From: Limnomonas spitsbergensis
Lineage: Eukaryota; Chlorophyta; Chlorophyceae; Chlamydomonadales
Direction: 5' to 3'
Length of the DNA stretch: 64,000 nt
Assembly (NCBI GenBank): GCA_037349105.1
Contig: JAYJMM010000039.1
Coordinates: 3,516,001 to 3,580,000, forward strand
The position numbers were made by a program, and so were the translations under genes. Shown piece after piece: positions 22,314-32,160 of this stretch (positions are counted from its first letter, which is position 1; every line of letters begins with the position of its first letter). The notes under the pieces were generated by a model that was not told where the DNA came from, searched no databases, and saw only the letters and a list, made by a program, of their open reading frames with translations.

Positions 22314-25300
22314 ATGCGGCCATGCAGTCTATTCTGCCCGAGCCGCAATCAGGCCCTCCCGGCGGGCCCAGCGACTGCATCATCATCACATGGAATCCAT
22401 AACGCAGTGCTGCAGCCTATGCAGCGAATTCAAATTCGATGCTCTGCGCCGCGATTGCCCGTCTCGCTGAGAGCTCGGAAGGCCGCTGTCGTGGATGAGT
22501 CAGGCGAAGCTCCAGTCAAGAAAAGAGCATCGAGGAAGAAGGTAGCTGATCCTGAGGCATCAGAAGGCGCCGATGCAGTGGTAAAACAGAAGCGGACTCG
22601 CAAGCCCAAAGCAGCCGTGGAAGAAGTGGAACCAGAAGCGGACATGGAGGAGGAGGAGGTGAGGACTGCAGCAACGCCATCATCGCCGAACTTTCTTTCT
22701 TAAGTGCATTCTTCAGTGATTGTTGCTGCTGAAGGGACCCATGCATGCGTGCGTGGGTACCGCATGCGTCCAATACAATACCCTCTCCATGCAGAGCGGT
22801 TGCTAGATGCGCTCCGCCAGTTGCAAACTAGGAGATACCATAAAATACGCACCACTTTCGAATGGTAGTTGTAACAATAGCCTTGATGGCCAAGATGCTG
22901 CAGCACCATGCTACTTAAGCCACAGGCCGTTTGGTAGCTGAGTTCATGAGTTGTAGCTGAAGCTTGCAAAAATGGACACCATAGCTACGTCCTGCTGTCA
23001 TCTGCATGCGGCCATATCATGCCGTGGTATACACGACACATCCCATGCCATGCATGCATGCACCTGACCATGTATGCATGGGCAACGCATCTACGTGACT
23101 GCACACCAGAAGCGTCCTTACTCCTGTATCTGAGACCGTACAATCTCTTATGCGGTACAGACGTACTATATGAGGACTGTGTAAGAAGAGAACATCAGAG
23201 GCACTTAACGGAGACATTGACAGTACAGAGCGAGGCGGGGCTCTTCACACCGGTTTAAAATACGATATACTGAGAGTGATGTATCACCAGACCAATCTGG
23301 TCAGGCTGGTGATGTACCTTAACTGGACACATGGGGACCAAACCTTAACCGGACTGCGGCTGGTGGCCCACGGCAACGGCCCGGGAGTGGCTTCGGCCCA
23401 GGCTGCGCTGTTTCCTTAACTCTCACGCCCCTCACGGGGCGTAGCTTTCTTTCTTCTTTCTTGGCGGCCCAATCAGCAGGGCTTGCTGCAACAGGCCCCT
23501 CCGGCTGTAGGCGATCGGTACCGACCATGCAGGTACCGACAAAAAATCTGCAGAAGATTCTAGCAAAAAAGAAGGTACACCATCCTTTTGGGATCATCTT
23601 CTGGAATAGAATCGCTAGGAGAATTAGGGGCTGATAAGATAATATCTGTGTCTATTGATTTACCTAGCCAATCAGAAGTAATAGGGATCAGAGACCCTGG
23701 GTCTGAAGGGCGAGTTCGGGAAATATCAAAATCCAGAAGGTGGAGGTATTATAGCATGAGCTCCCTGAAACGGATAGTGCTGAGGAAGCCGTGGACCTCT
23801 GTTGTCGCGAGTTCAGCACGCATGATGCCCAGCCATGCCGCTCGAAAAAACAGGATGCTGTGTAAATCTTTAAATGCATCACTGCTGACTGATTATTAAT
23901 CAGGCCCAACAGAGAGGTCGCCGGTTCCTTTTTGCGGCGACCGGGCTCAATCTGAAATGCCATTTTTTATCTCAAAGATGCATGGATGCAGCCCATGTGG
24001 CACCCATGCGCTGCCCATGTCGCACCCATGCCCTTCCCATGCGCTGCACAAGCTGCCCCTCCCCCCCCTGAACCCTCCCCCCAATTGCGGGGCAATCAGC
24101 TACATCCTCGCCCCCATGGTTGTAGGCGACCGGGCTGACATCTGTACTGGGAGTTCTGACACGCCCCCTTCCCTCTGCCTGCCCCCCCCTCCCATGCACA
24201 CAGCAGCCCGGCCCGGCTCCCCCTCCGCTGACCTACGTCCAGCCCATGGAGCCCCCTGCCGGACTAGACACCGCAACCTCCGTCCTGGAGCAGTCGGTCA
24301 TCCGACGCAAGGCCGGCCGGCCACGCCAGGCGGACGTTGACAAGCAGGCCGCGGACGAGGAGGCGGCGCGGGCGGTGGCGGCTGAGGCTGAGGCCGCCAG
24401 GGAGATCACGGGGATGGAGAGCGACGATCGCACGACGGTCTCGGAAGAGGTCAAGGCAGGGCTGCTTATCGTGGAGCCGACGGCGGGGTTTGTGGCCACG
24501 CTCCCGCCACAGTTCTACGCGACAAACTGGGCGGACCAGACGTATATTGATGCCCTGGTGGGTTTGGGTGTTCATGTGGGACTGGTAGAATCATTTACAT
24601 GATCTTTGAGGTACGGCGCAATGGCGCAGCACTGGATATAATGCAAGCGTTTGTCGCCCGTTACCCTTCACAGGAGAGCCAGCACTACTGGGAGACGCGG
24701 CGGGCCGAGGCCAAGGTGCTGGAGGAGTATGCGTGGGAGGTGCAGCACCACCAGAACAGGTAGATGGGTCAACCAGTACGCGATGGTCAAACCAAACCCT
24801 AAACCCTAAACTTAAACAGGTACACAGTCATCCGGTGCGCTATGGTCCACCAAAACCCTAAACCCTAAACCCTAAGCAGGTACACAGTCAACCAGTATGC
24901 GATGGTCAACCTAAACCCTAAATTATGCCCCTCAACCCCACATCATAAAACCTGAGTTCGTAACCCTATATCGCAAATCCTACATTCTACACCTTAAATA
25001 GGTATGCAGTCCACCGGTAAGCAATGGTCGGCTTAAACCCTAAACCGTAAACCCTAAAACCTTGACCCTAAACAGGTACGCTGTCAACCGGTACGCGATG
25101 GTCAACCGCGTCGCCCGTATCATGGCAGAGGTGGAAAATCATGACTTTGCGCGGGGCATCGACGCACCCCAACACGTGCCACCGTGGGCGAGGGCAGAGG
25201 TGAGACTGGACCTGACGCGGTGTCAGGGTTAAGGTCTTGACCTAAAACTTCCAGACCTAGCCCTGGCTAGCCACTGTTCATTTTAGGGCGCTTCAGCTAA

Positions 25301-28300
25301 AATTCAGGTACATCACAGGGGAGGGAGGCCTAGTGCTACAAGCCCTGGCAAGCTTGGCCTCATGCCGCCGGCCGGTCAAGTGTTGGTCCTTATTGTGCCT
25401 CAGTGGTTGCTGCTCACAGGCAGTCCAGTGCGCTTTAAATAAGCGCTACAATAGACAGTTCAAGCCCCCTGCTGCGCGGGCCCACCTTACCCGCCCGCCT
25501 TGCTTCTCACATCTTGAGTCCCCTGCATTTCATAATCGTCTGCCCTGTTGTCCTTCTCCTCATGCCCTTCCCCTCACGCCCTGCTCCTAATGCCCTGTTC
25601 CTCATGCCCTTCTCATGATCTGCCCCTCATGCTCCTCATGCATTTCTCCTCATACCCTGCTCCTAATGCCCCGATTTTTCGCCCCGCTTCCCATGCCCTT
25701 CACCTCATGCCCCTCTCCATATTCCCTGAATTGCCTGTAGATCATGTTTGGGAAGGAGTTTGACGCCTTCAACGATTACCTAGCAGAGAACATGGACAAG
25801 CTGACCAAGCAACTGCCCAAGGAGGTGCGTGTTTCATGACCTTCACTCATAACAATCTCGGAACCCTTAACCCTTCAAAGTATGCTCTGCAAGAGCATGT
25901 AGAAAGTGAGGAAACACTTCCCCCAGGAGGTGCGTGCTTCATGACCTTCACTCTCAGCCCCATAAACCCCTCCACAATGAGCTCAGCGAGAGCATGGAAA
26001 GGCTGAGCAAACAGCTCTCTGAGGAGATGCGTGCTTGATGACCTTCACTTGAAATCCTATAAACCCATCAGCAACAAGCACGGCGAGAACATGGAGAAAC
26101 TGACCTAACAGTTGCCCAAGGAGGTGTGTATTGGGAATTTTAGTGATGGGGCTTGCTTGCTTGATTTACATAATCCACGGACCAGGGCGTTTATCTTGCT
26201 TTTTTTTTAACCTGGTTTTTTCCTTGAGGGTGTAGGAGATGGTGCGGCTGTCATGAGGTGGTGGGGCTAGATCGGTCGACATAATCCGCGTCCTAGAGCG
26301 TTCATCTTTCTGTTTTCTGAACCTCTTGATTTCCTCGAGGGTGTGGAGGAGGTGCGGATTTTATGAGGTGGTAGACTCGTGGGGCTGTCGTGTGGGTGGG
26401 CAGCTCGGGGCGGCTCTACCTATCTCGTGTACTGTGCCAAGGAGGGAGGGTTGGTGTGCTGATGTGTGGGGCTTCAAGACTGCAACTCTTCCTCTGGAAA
26501 CCTCTGGAGGTAGGTTTGACAGTGTCGGAGGGGGTTGAGGGGTTTGGGGGGTTTCCAAACATGGGGTGGACATTGTAGCGTTGTGACTGGGAAAAGAATG
26601 GGGGGCAGCTTGTTTTTTCAAGACAGCAACTCTTCTTATCCTCAGGAGGTGTGAGAGTGTCAGAGGTGGGTCGATGGGGCTTGAATATTGACGTGGAGGA
26701 ACTGGAGGTTGTAGGTTTGACTGGGGCATGGAAGGGGGCTGACTCCTGATTCCTAGGAGTATTCGACTGTATGCATGTTGATCGTGTGAAAGTAGGGTTG
26801 AGGGGTTGTCTAGGGGGCTCGAATAGACGAATAGTGACGTGGAGATTGTAGGGGTGACTACTTGACTGAAAGATGGATGGACGCTGACTCCTGATTCCTG
26901 GGATTGTTTGACTGTGTGCATGTTGATGGTGTCAAAGGTGGGCTGAGGGGTTGTTTAGGGGGCTCGAATAGACGAATATTGACTGTGTGCATGGTGACTT
27001 CTGCTCCTCCCCTGCGCTGACACGCTTTTCCGCTCCACTCCCCCCCCTCCTCACTGCTGTCATACTTTCCTGCTCCACTCTCCCCCTGTTTGTTGACACA
27101 CTTTCCCATTCCACTCTTCCTCCCCCCCCCCTCCCATCTGTTCAGCTTTCAAGCTTCACTCCTCCTCCCCCCTCCCCGTTTTCCAACTTTCCTGTATCAC
27201 TCTTCCTCCCCCCCTTCCCCACACCTCTCACACACTTTACACTGTTCACCTCTGTCCCCTGTCAAACCCTCACACCTCCCTCCCAGTTCACACTTTTCCG
27301 CTCAATATCTCCGTCCCCGTCACACTTCAACACCCTTCCTCCTATCTCACACTTTTCCACTCGTCAACGTCCCTCCGCTATTCGTATGTCTCAATCTTCA
27401 CCGCCCCTCCGCTATTACAATTTCCCACTCTTCCTTCCCCGCTGTTTCCGCAGGCCGAAGAGGCGCAGCTTGACACTCTGGACGATACGCTGTAACCCTA
27501 AACCCTTAACACTCAACCCTTCCTTGCTTAACACTTAACCCTTCCTTGCTTCCAGGCTGAGGAGGCACAGCTGTATATCCTGGTTGATGCGCTTTAATCT
27601 TAAGCCTTAACACTTAACCCTAAACCCTTCCCCGCTGTTTCTGCAGGCTGAGGAGGCACAGCTGGACACTCTGGACGGTGCGCCAGATGATGCGCTTTAA
27701 CCCTCAACCCATACCCCTCACCCCCTTCATCGATGTTCACGCAGGCTGAGGAGGCACAGCTGGATATCTTGGACGATGCGCTCTTCCTGCTCAGTCGAGA
27801 GGACGACAACAACGCCGTCAACCGCAGGGTGGATCAGCAGACCGAGGACCACCTGCTGGTGGACCGGTATCTGGACAACATCCTGCCAGGTGCGTGTTGA
27901 GCCTAAAGCCCTTAGCCCAAGCAACATCCTGCCAGGTGCGTGTTGAGCCTAAAGCCCTTAGCCCAAGCAACACCCTACCAGGTACGTGTTAAGCCTGAAG
28001 CCCTTAGCCCAAGCAACATCCTGCCAGGTGCGTGTTAAGCCTAAAGCCCTTAGCCCAAGCAACATCCTACCAGGTGCGTGTTAAGCCTAAAGCCCTTAGC
28101 CCAAGCAACATCCTGCCAGGTGCGTCTTTAAGCCTAAAGCGCTTGGCCCAAGCAACATCCTGCCAGGTACGTGTTAAGCCTAAAGCCCTTAGCCCAAGCA
28201 ACATCCTGCCAGGTGCGTCTTTAAGCCCTGAACCCTACACACTTAATCTGGACCGTAAACACTTAACCTAAACCCTGAACACCTAACCTGAACCCTAAAC

Positions 28301-28787
28301 ATTGTACCTAAACACTGAACCTGAACCGTTATCCTGAACCTGCCCCTCTCTGCCCTCCAGCCAACCCAACCCTGGCCAATGGCCCCGAAGGCGGCTCGGA
28401 CCACCTGCCTCGGACCACCTGCCTCCATCCCTCCTACCCTGAAATAAATGCACAGGGCAGTCAGACGCCATGCCTCCACCCTAACCAACCTAATCAACCC
28501 AACCAACCCATTCCCTGAAACCTAATCAACCTACCCCTACGGCCCTCTCAGGTGTGAGCCTGTCCTCCCTCTCCGAGGCGTACGCGGACGACATCTTTGC
28601 AGGTGATGACGAGGAGTATTTCCCGGACGATGACATGACGGGCGCGGGTGTGAAGGCAGGCGCGGGCTCTGATGACGACATGGATGCGGAGGCCAGCATG
28701 GATGAGGATGGGAAGCCAAAGAAAAAGGAGAAGGGCCCAAAGAAGGGTAGAGGCCGGCCGAAGAAGGCTGTTGAGGTCGAGGAGTGA
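22314..28787 (+). CDS. Acidic AT-hook protein of unknown function, seven exons, 457 residues
   Basis: Exons: 22314-22658, 24204-24557, 24674-24759, 25076-25199, 25741-25824, 27745-27889, 28552-28787. Junctions are GT-AG with matching phases, summing to 458 codons. The protein opens with a basic Ser/Arg-rich N-terminus of about 50 residues that could be an organelle transit peptide (inference). It then has Lys/Arg-rich and acidic segments, AT-hook-like cores (KRTRKPKA in exon 1, KAGRPRQ in exon 2, GRGRPKK near the C-terminus), a conserved-looking helical middle (ETRRAEAKVLEEYAWEVQHH, then AVNRYAMVNRVARIMAEV), and an acidic tail before the last AT-hook. This suggests a nucleic-acid-associated protein of the nucleus or an organelle nucleoid. 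I do not recognise the family. The start codon is the first in frame in exon 1, but a longer 5' exon is possible. Confidence 0.75.
22659..24203 (+). other. Intron 1 of the AT-hook gene
   Basis: A 1545-base intron with donor GTGAGG and acceptor CACACAG. No exon copies were recognised with confidence. Around 23990-24050 short CCCATG-rich words repeat. Confidence 0.5.
24760..25075 (+). repeat. Ladder of exon 4 acceptor edges in intron 3 of the AT-hook gene
   Basis: The exon 4 start (ACAG/GTACGCTGTCAACCGGTACG) is preceded by earlier echoes at about 24771-24785, 24818-24846, 24877-24910 and 25000-25030. Each has the same CAGGTACACAGTC.ACC..TA.GC.ATGGTC pattern and is followed by CCCTAAA heptamers. 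Only the last copy leads into an open exon. Confidence 0.85.
25500..25735 (+). repeat. Pyrimidine-rich short repeat in intron 4 of the AT-hook gene
   Basis: Imperfect repetition of CTCATGCCCTTCTCC-like and CTCCTAATGCCC-like words ends just before the exon 5 acceptor at 25740. The pyrimidine tract may serve the acceptor. Confidence 0.65.
25885..26130 (+). repeat. Ladder of exon 5 donor edges in intron 5
   Basis: Three decayed copies of the exon 5 end (LAENMDKLTKQLPKE plus donor GTGCGTG) lie at about 25890-25940, 25985-26040 and 26080-26130. Each ends in GAGGTGCGTG, GAGATGCGTG or GAGGTGTGTA, so donor-like sequences are repeated about every 95 bases. Confidence 0.82.
26330..26990 (+). repeat. 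Long imperfect repeats in intron 5
   Basis: Several copies of a roughly 110-170-base unit containing GTTTGACTGTGTGCATGTTG, GGGGGCTCGAATAGACGAAT and GACTCCTGATTCCT. Non-coding. Confidence 0.65.
27000..27440 (+). repeat. Polypyrimidine repeat tract in intron 5
   Basis: About 440 bases of C/T-rich imperfect repeats (CACTTTTCCGCTCCACTC.. type) lead to the first echo of exon 6 at 27454. The strand asymmetry is strong. Confidence 0.7.
27450..27744 (+). repeat. Three decayed exon 6 starts before the true one
   Basis: The acceptor plus AEEAQLDTLDD or AEEAQLYILVD coding start occurs at about 27454, 27557 and 27646. Each runs into a stop within about 20 codons (GCTGTAA or GCTTTAA). The fourth occurrence, at 27745, is exon 6 and stays open. 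Unit length is about 90-100 bases. Confidence 0.88.
27876..28222 (+). repeat. 46-bp minisatellite carrying the exon 6 donor
   Basis: The unit spans the last codons of exon 6, the donor (AACATCCTGCCAG/GTGCGTG) and the next 25 intron bases (AGCCTAAAGCCCTTAGCCCA). About eight copies including the true one are nearly identical, so this is a young array with eight almost equivalent donors. Confidence 0.92.
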
Positions 28788-30117
28788 GGTGCTCATGGAT
28801 CTGGGATCGTGGATCTGGTGCTTATGGATCTAGGATCCGTGAGGTGCTCATGGATCTGGGTATTGGCAGGCCGCCCAGCGCGTATTGCAGCTTGCGGGAA
28901 ACCACCGTAGGCGGCCCGCTGGGCGTCCGCCAATTGGCTGATGGGTACCAAACTTGGATCGTCCGGCCGCCGGTCGCCCGTGTGGCCGGCGTCTTGCTGC
29001 ACCAGGGTCTCCTTGGCGGGGTAGTCTGCGATGTAGCTGAAGCGTAAAGCTGTGGCAAGCTAAAAGTAGCAGCAATGCGGCCCACGCGTCACCCTGCAGG
29101 TCCCTCGACTTTTCGTTGCTGGTGTCATTCACGGATACAGAAGCTGCAAATGTGGAAGCCAAAGATTCTGATGCGTTCAAGCGTTGCTTCCTAGCCTTTT
29201 GTATCCTCAGACCATCTGACTTGTGTTTTGTGCGCGACCTACATGTACGCTTTTGTTTATGTTAAAGACCCTAGGGTCTTGACCCTCGGATGTGTGAACA
29301 CGGGATTGGGCGAATGGTTTTATGGCCTGAACCCTCCTTCACGGGGACGTGAGGGGCCCATGCCATGGTTTATAAGCTGGTGTGCGGTTACAAGTATTAT
29401 ACGCCATTGTTGTGCTCACTGGACTGAATAACTTTGCAATGGATCTCGTGGTTGAGGCTCAAGATACCTTTCCACCAAAAAGATCCCCACATGACCTTAT
29501 CATTCTTGCCTTGGAAGGTTCTCAAGAGGTCAATGACGCACACACATCTGGGCCCTGCTCAAAAAAGTTCCAACCTATGAAAAGGTCAAGAGGTACGACT
29601 GCTCTGCATGAATGGGTGTGCAGCCCCAATTTCCAGTTTCCACCAATAAGCTCCCCACGGTACCTCATCACTCTTACCTTGGAAGGTTGCCAAGACGTAC
29701 GACTGCTCCGCATGAAAGGGTCATTGACGTCACACCTCTGGGCCCAGCTCAAATAAGGCTCGGTCGCGTGGGCGCCTAACTGAAGAGTTAGAAGGGCATG
29801 AATGGGTGTGCAGCCCCGCTTTTGCAGTCCTTCACCGCGAAAAGATAACTCTCTGATCTCTATGCTTTTTGACCGCTAAGGATGGCATTTCCTTGCCATG
29901 TGCTCAGCTGCTTGCATCCCTTTGTGTACAGTGGGTCCAACAGCGAAGTCTATGACACCTCTGGGCTCTTGTTGGGTGCCCACGCGGCCGAGCTTTCAGC
30001 GGGCCCAGAGGTGTAACGTTATTGACCTCTGGGCCCTGCTCAAACAGGCTCGGCCGCGTGGGCGCCCAACATAAGTCCTACAGCTAAGTATGTGAACCTC
30101 TCAAGTGCCCTCAATGG
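28788..30117. other. Intergenic region left of the retrotransposon
   Basis: 3' flank of the AT-hook gene. I see no gene. Between 29530 and 30075 a word like CACCTCTGGGCCCNGCTCAA followed by GGCTCGGCCGCGTGGGCGCC recurs three or four times in both orientations. A relative occurs in the duplicated unit at 6908-6955 and 11390-11440. Confidence 0.55.
29971..30070. repeat. Inverted repeat (fold-back) of about 44-bp arms
   Basis: Left arm 29971-30012, right arm 30025-30070, with a 12-base spacer GTAACGTTATTG. The outer ends read GTTGGGTGCCCACGCGGCCG and, inverted, GTTGGGCGCCCACGCGGCCG. It is probably a MITE or a compound of two dispersed-repeat ends. It lies 50 bases from the retrotransposon insertion site. 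Confidence 0.75.
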
Positions 30118-30121
30118 CTTG
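30118..30121. other. Target-site duplication, left (CTTG)
   Basis: CTTG directly precedes the element end TGTCGCACC. The same CTTG follows the other end at 49965-49968. A 4-bp duplication fits a DDE integrase. Confidence 0.82.
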
Positions 30122-30366
30122 TGTCGCACCATAAAGCAGTAATCGTGCCAAAATGGTGTAAGCTGTCCTTACTGCCTTAGAGAGGCTAAAACTACTCACA
30201 ACTAAGGTTCAACACCTGTACATACGTGCCTCTTGTACTACACTGCTGAGGTACAAGGGCTGTAAAGGGGTAACTTGGTACAGCGTACCGCATAAGAGCT
30301 AAGGCTGGGATAAGGCTGGCCTGCCCGGGCGCCCCTAGCTGTGGGTACCGCCCCTACTTTACTCGC
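30122..30366 (-). repeat. Terminal repeat B2 (245 bp), outer end of the element
   Basis: Direct repeat of 31008-31252 with a single difference found (AAACTACT context, 30187 against 31073). It starts TGTCGCACC on the plus strand and abuts the target duplication. It overlaps A2 by three bases (CGC). Confidence 0.9.
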
Positions 30367-31005
30367 GATGGTTGCTTCGGGTCCGTGGTGGACTTCTTCC
30401 CCACTGAGTGGCGGACACCTACGGGCGGACTCAGCGTCTACACGCTGGCCGCGAATGCGCGGCGCGTTAAGCTGTGGTTGGAACTTCTAGGTGACAGGCG
30501 TGGAGCTGGTCGCTTGTAGAGCTGCGACTAAAGGCCTGTCGGGTAGCGAACCCTGCAGGTCGTTATGAGTCACTTACCGCGTGTAGCGGGCGAAACCGTA
30601 GCCGTAGACTGCGGACGACGTAGTCCTAGGCAGGGCTGGGCTTCGGGTTAGGTGTTCTCGTGCTTGCTAGATGGCGGGGTCGCTGTTCTAGGCTTGACTG
30701 GCTTAGTGGTACTGGCTTTGATGCACTTCACTGGGTAGGTCTCCGAGATCTAGCCGGTGCTGGTTACAAATAGAGGCCTGTCCACTTAAAAGGAACGAAG
30801 TGAACGTCAAGCGTGCAAGCCGGGATTCAAAGGTCCCGGCAAGCCCTATGCACTGAGTACGGGAAACCCTGCCTCAGACCTTCCCGAAAGTGGGAAGCTG
30901 GGCTCCTAACCCTAAAAAGGGGCTCCGCAGGGAAGCTGCGGAGTCTACGGGGACGCGTCAGCGGTCCCTACGGTTTTGGCACGTATACTGCATTATACCG
31001 TGACA
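30364..31005 (-). repeat. Terminal repeat A2 (642 bp)
   Basis: Direct repeat of A1 at 49323-49964, offset 18959, with no difference found by reading. It contains a perfect 8-bp hairpin (CTCCGCAG, loop GGAAG) at 30923-30943 and the sequence complementary to the primer-binding site at 30779-30802. Confidence 0.9.
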
Positions 31006-31007
31006 GC
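31006..31007. other. Two-base spacer at the A2/B1 junction
   Basis: A2 ends GTGACA and B1 begins TGTCGC on the plus strand with GC between them, giving the 10-base palindrome GACAGCTGTC. Both flanking ends equal the outer ends of the integrated element, as in a circle junction. Confidence 0.8.
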
Positions 31008-31252
31008 TGTCGCACCATAAAGCAGTAATCGTGCCAAAATGGTGTAAGCTGTCCTTACTGCCTTAGAGAGGCTCAAACTACTCACAACTAAGGTTCAACA
31101 CCTGTACATACGTGCCTCTTGTACTACACTGCTGAGGTACAAGGGCTGTAAAGGGGTAACTTGGTACAGCGTACCGCATAAGAGCTAAGGCTGGGATAAG
31201 GCTGGCCTGCCCGGGCGCCCCTAGCTGTGGGTACCGCCCCTACTTTACTCGC
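31008..31252 (-). repeat. Terminal repeat B1 (245 bp)
   Basis: Inner copy of B2. On the coding strand it directly follows the purine tract, the usual position for the start of a 3' LTR (U3). Confidence 0.9.
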
Positions 31253-31266
31253 CCCCCGCTCCTCAC
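31251..31266 (-). other. Candidate polypurine tract
   Basis: On the minus strand GTGAGGAGCGGGGGGC runs directly into B1. Position and composition fit the plus-strand primer of reverse transcription, though one T and one C interrupt it. Confidence 0.6.
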
Positions 31267-32160
31267 GAAACGCACACCGGGCGTGCGTGGGGAGCCGGAC
31301 TAGGGGTGGTACTGAAACTGAGATCGGAAAAATATGTACACTCAGAACTGGTGAGTTCCCTAACACGGAACCCTCCTAAACACCTGACTGCAATCCAACC
31401 AGTCGGTTTGAACAAAAGAAATCCACTGAAGAAAATCCACTGCAGGAAATTAACACAAGGAAATTCACCAAAGGATACTCACTGAAACCCGTGGCGAACC
31501 CTAGGTCCAACCAAGGTACCGAAAACTCGACTCAGGCCTCTGGGTTCCCGGTCTCTTTCTGGCCTGATCAGGGCATACAGAATCCGGTACCTTCACCATT
31601 GTCATGCTTGTTTGGAAGTCAAGAAAGGGTCAGAACCCCTGAAAAGCCATCAGAACTACGGGAAGCCAGCGGCCATCAGAATCCATCAGAAATCAGAAGT
31701 CAGAAATTATCAGACATCAGAACGCATCAGACCATCAGGAATTGTCAGAATTCCTCAGAAACCATCAGAAATCAGAAGTCAGAAATTATCAGACATCAGA
31801 ACGCATCAGACCATCAGGAATTGTCAGAATTCCCCAGAAATCAGAACGCATCGGAAACCATCAGAAACCAGAATCCCACAGAAACCATCAGAAATCTACA
31901 GCGGGTCGCATGAGAATGACCCGAATCTTCAGTGGGGCTGATCCGGGCCTACAGACTTCTCCTGTTATTCAACCCTGAGCTCTGCATAGGAACACGGAAA
32001 CCCGCTGCTCTCGCCCCACTGCACCGTTGACACCTGGCCCTAAGCTACAGGAGACGTGTGCAGTAGCAGCGGTGCTTCTCCCAACCCGCCTCTACAGGTG
32101 GCTGGCCCTGTGGCGGTTCTATGGCTATTATCCCGCCCTGTCCCCCTTGGCTGTCTGCCC
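31267..32160 (-). other. 3' untranslated region of the retrotransposon
   Basis: No coding potential of note. At 31680-31900 a tandem repeat of about 78 bases (twice, then fragments) built of CATCAGAA and CAGAACGCATCAG words is present. The TAG stop of the long frame is at 32161-32163. Confidence 0.7.

Noticed and set aside
30813..31028. Small plus-strand frame in the A repeat, also at 49772-50047
   Set aside because: It lies in the terminal repeat, antisense to the element, and its end differs between the two copies.
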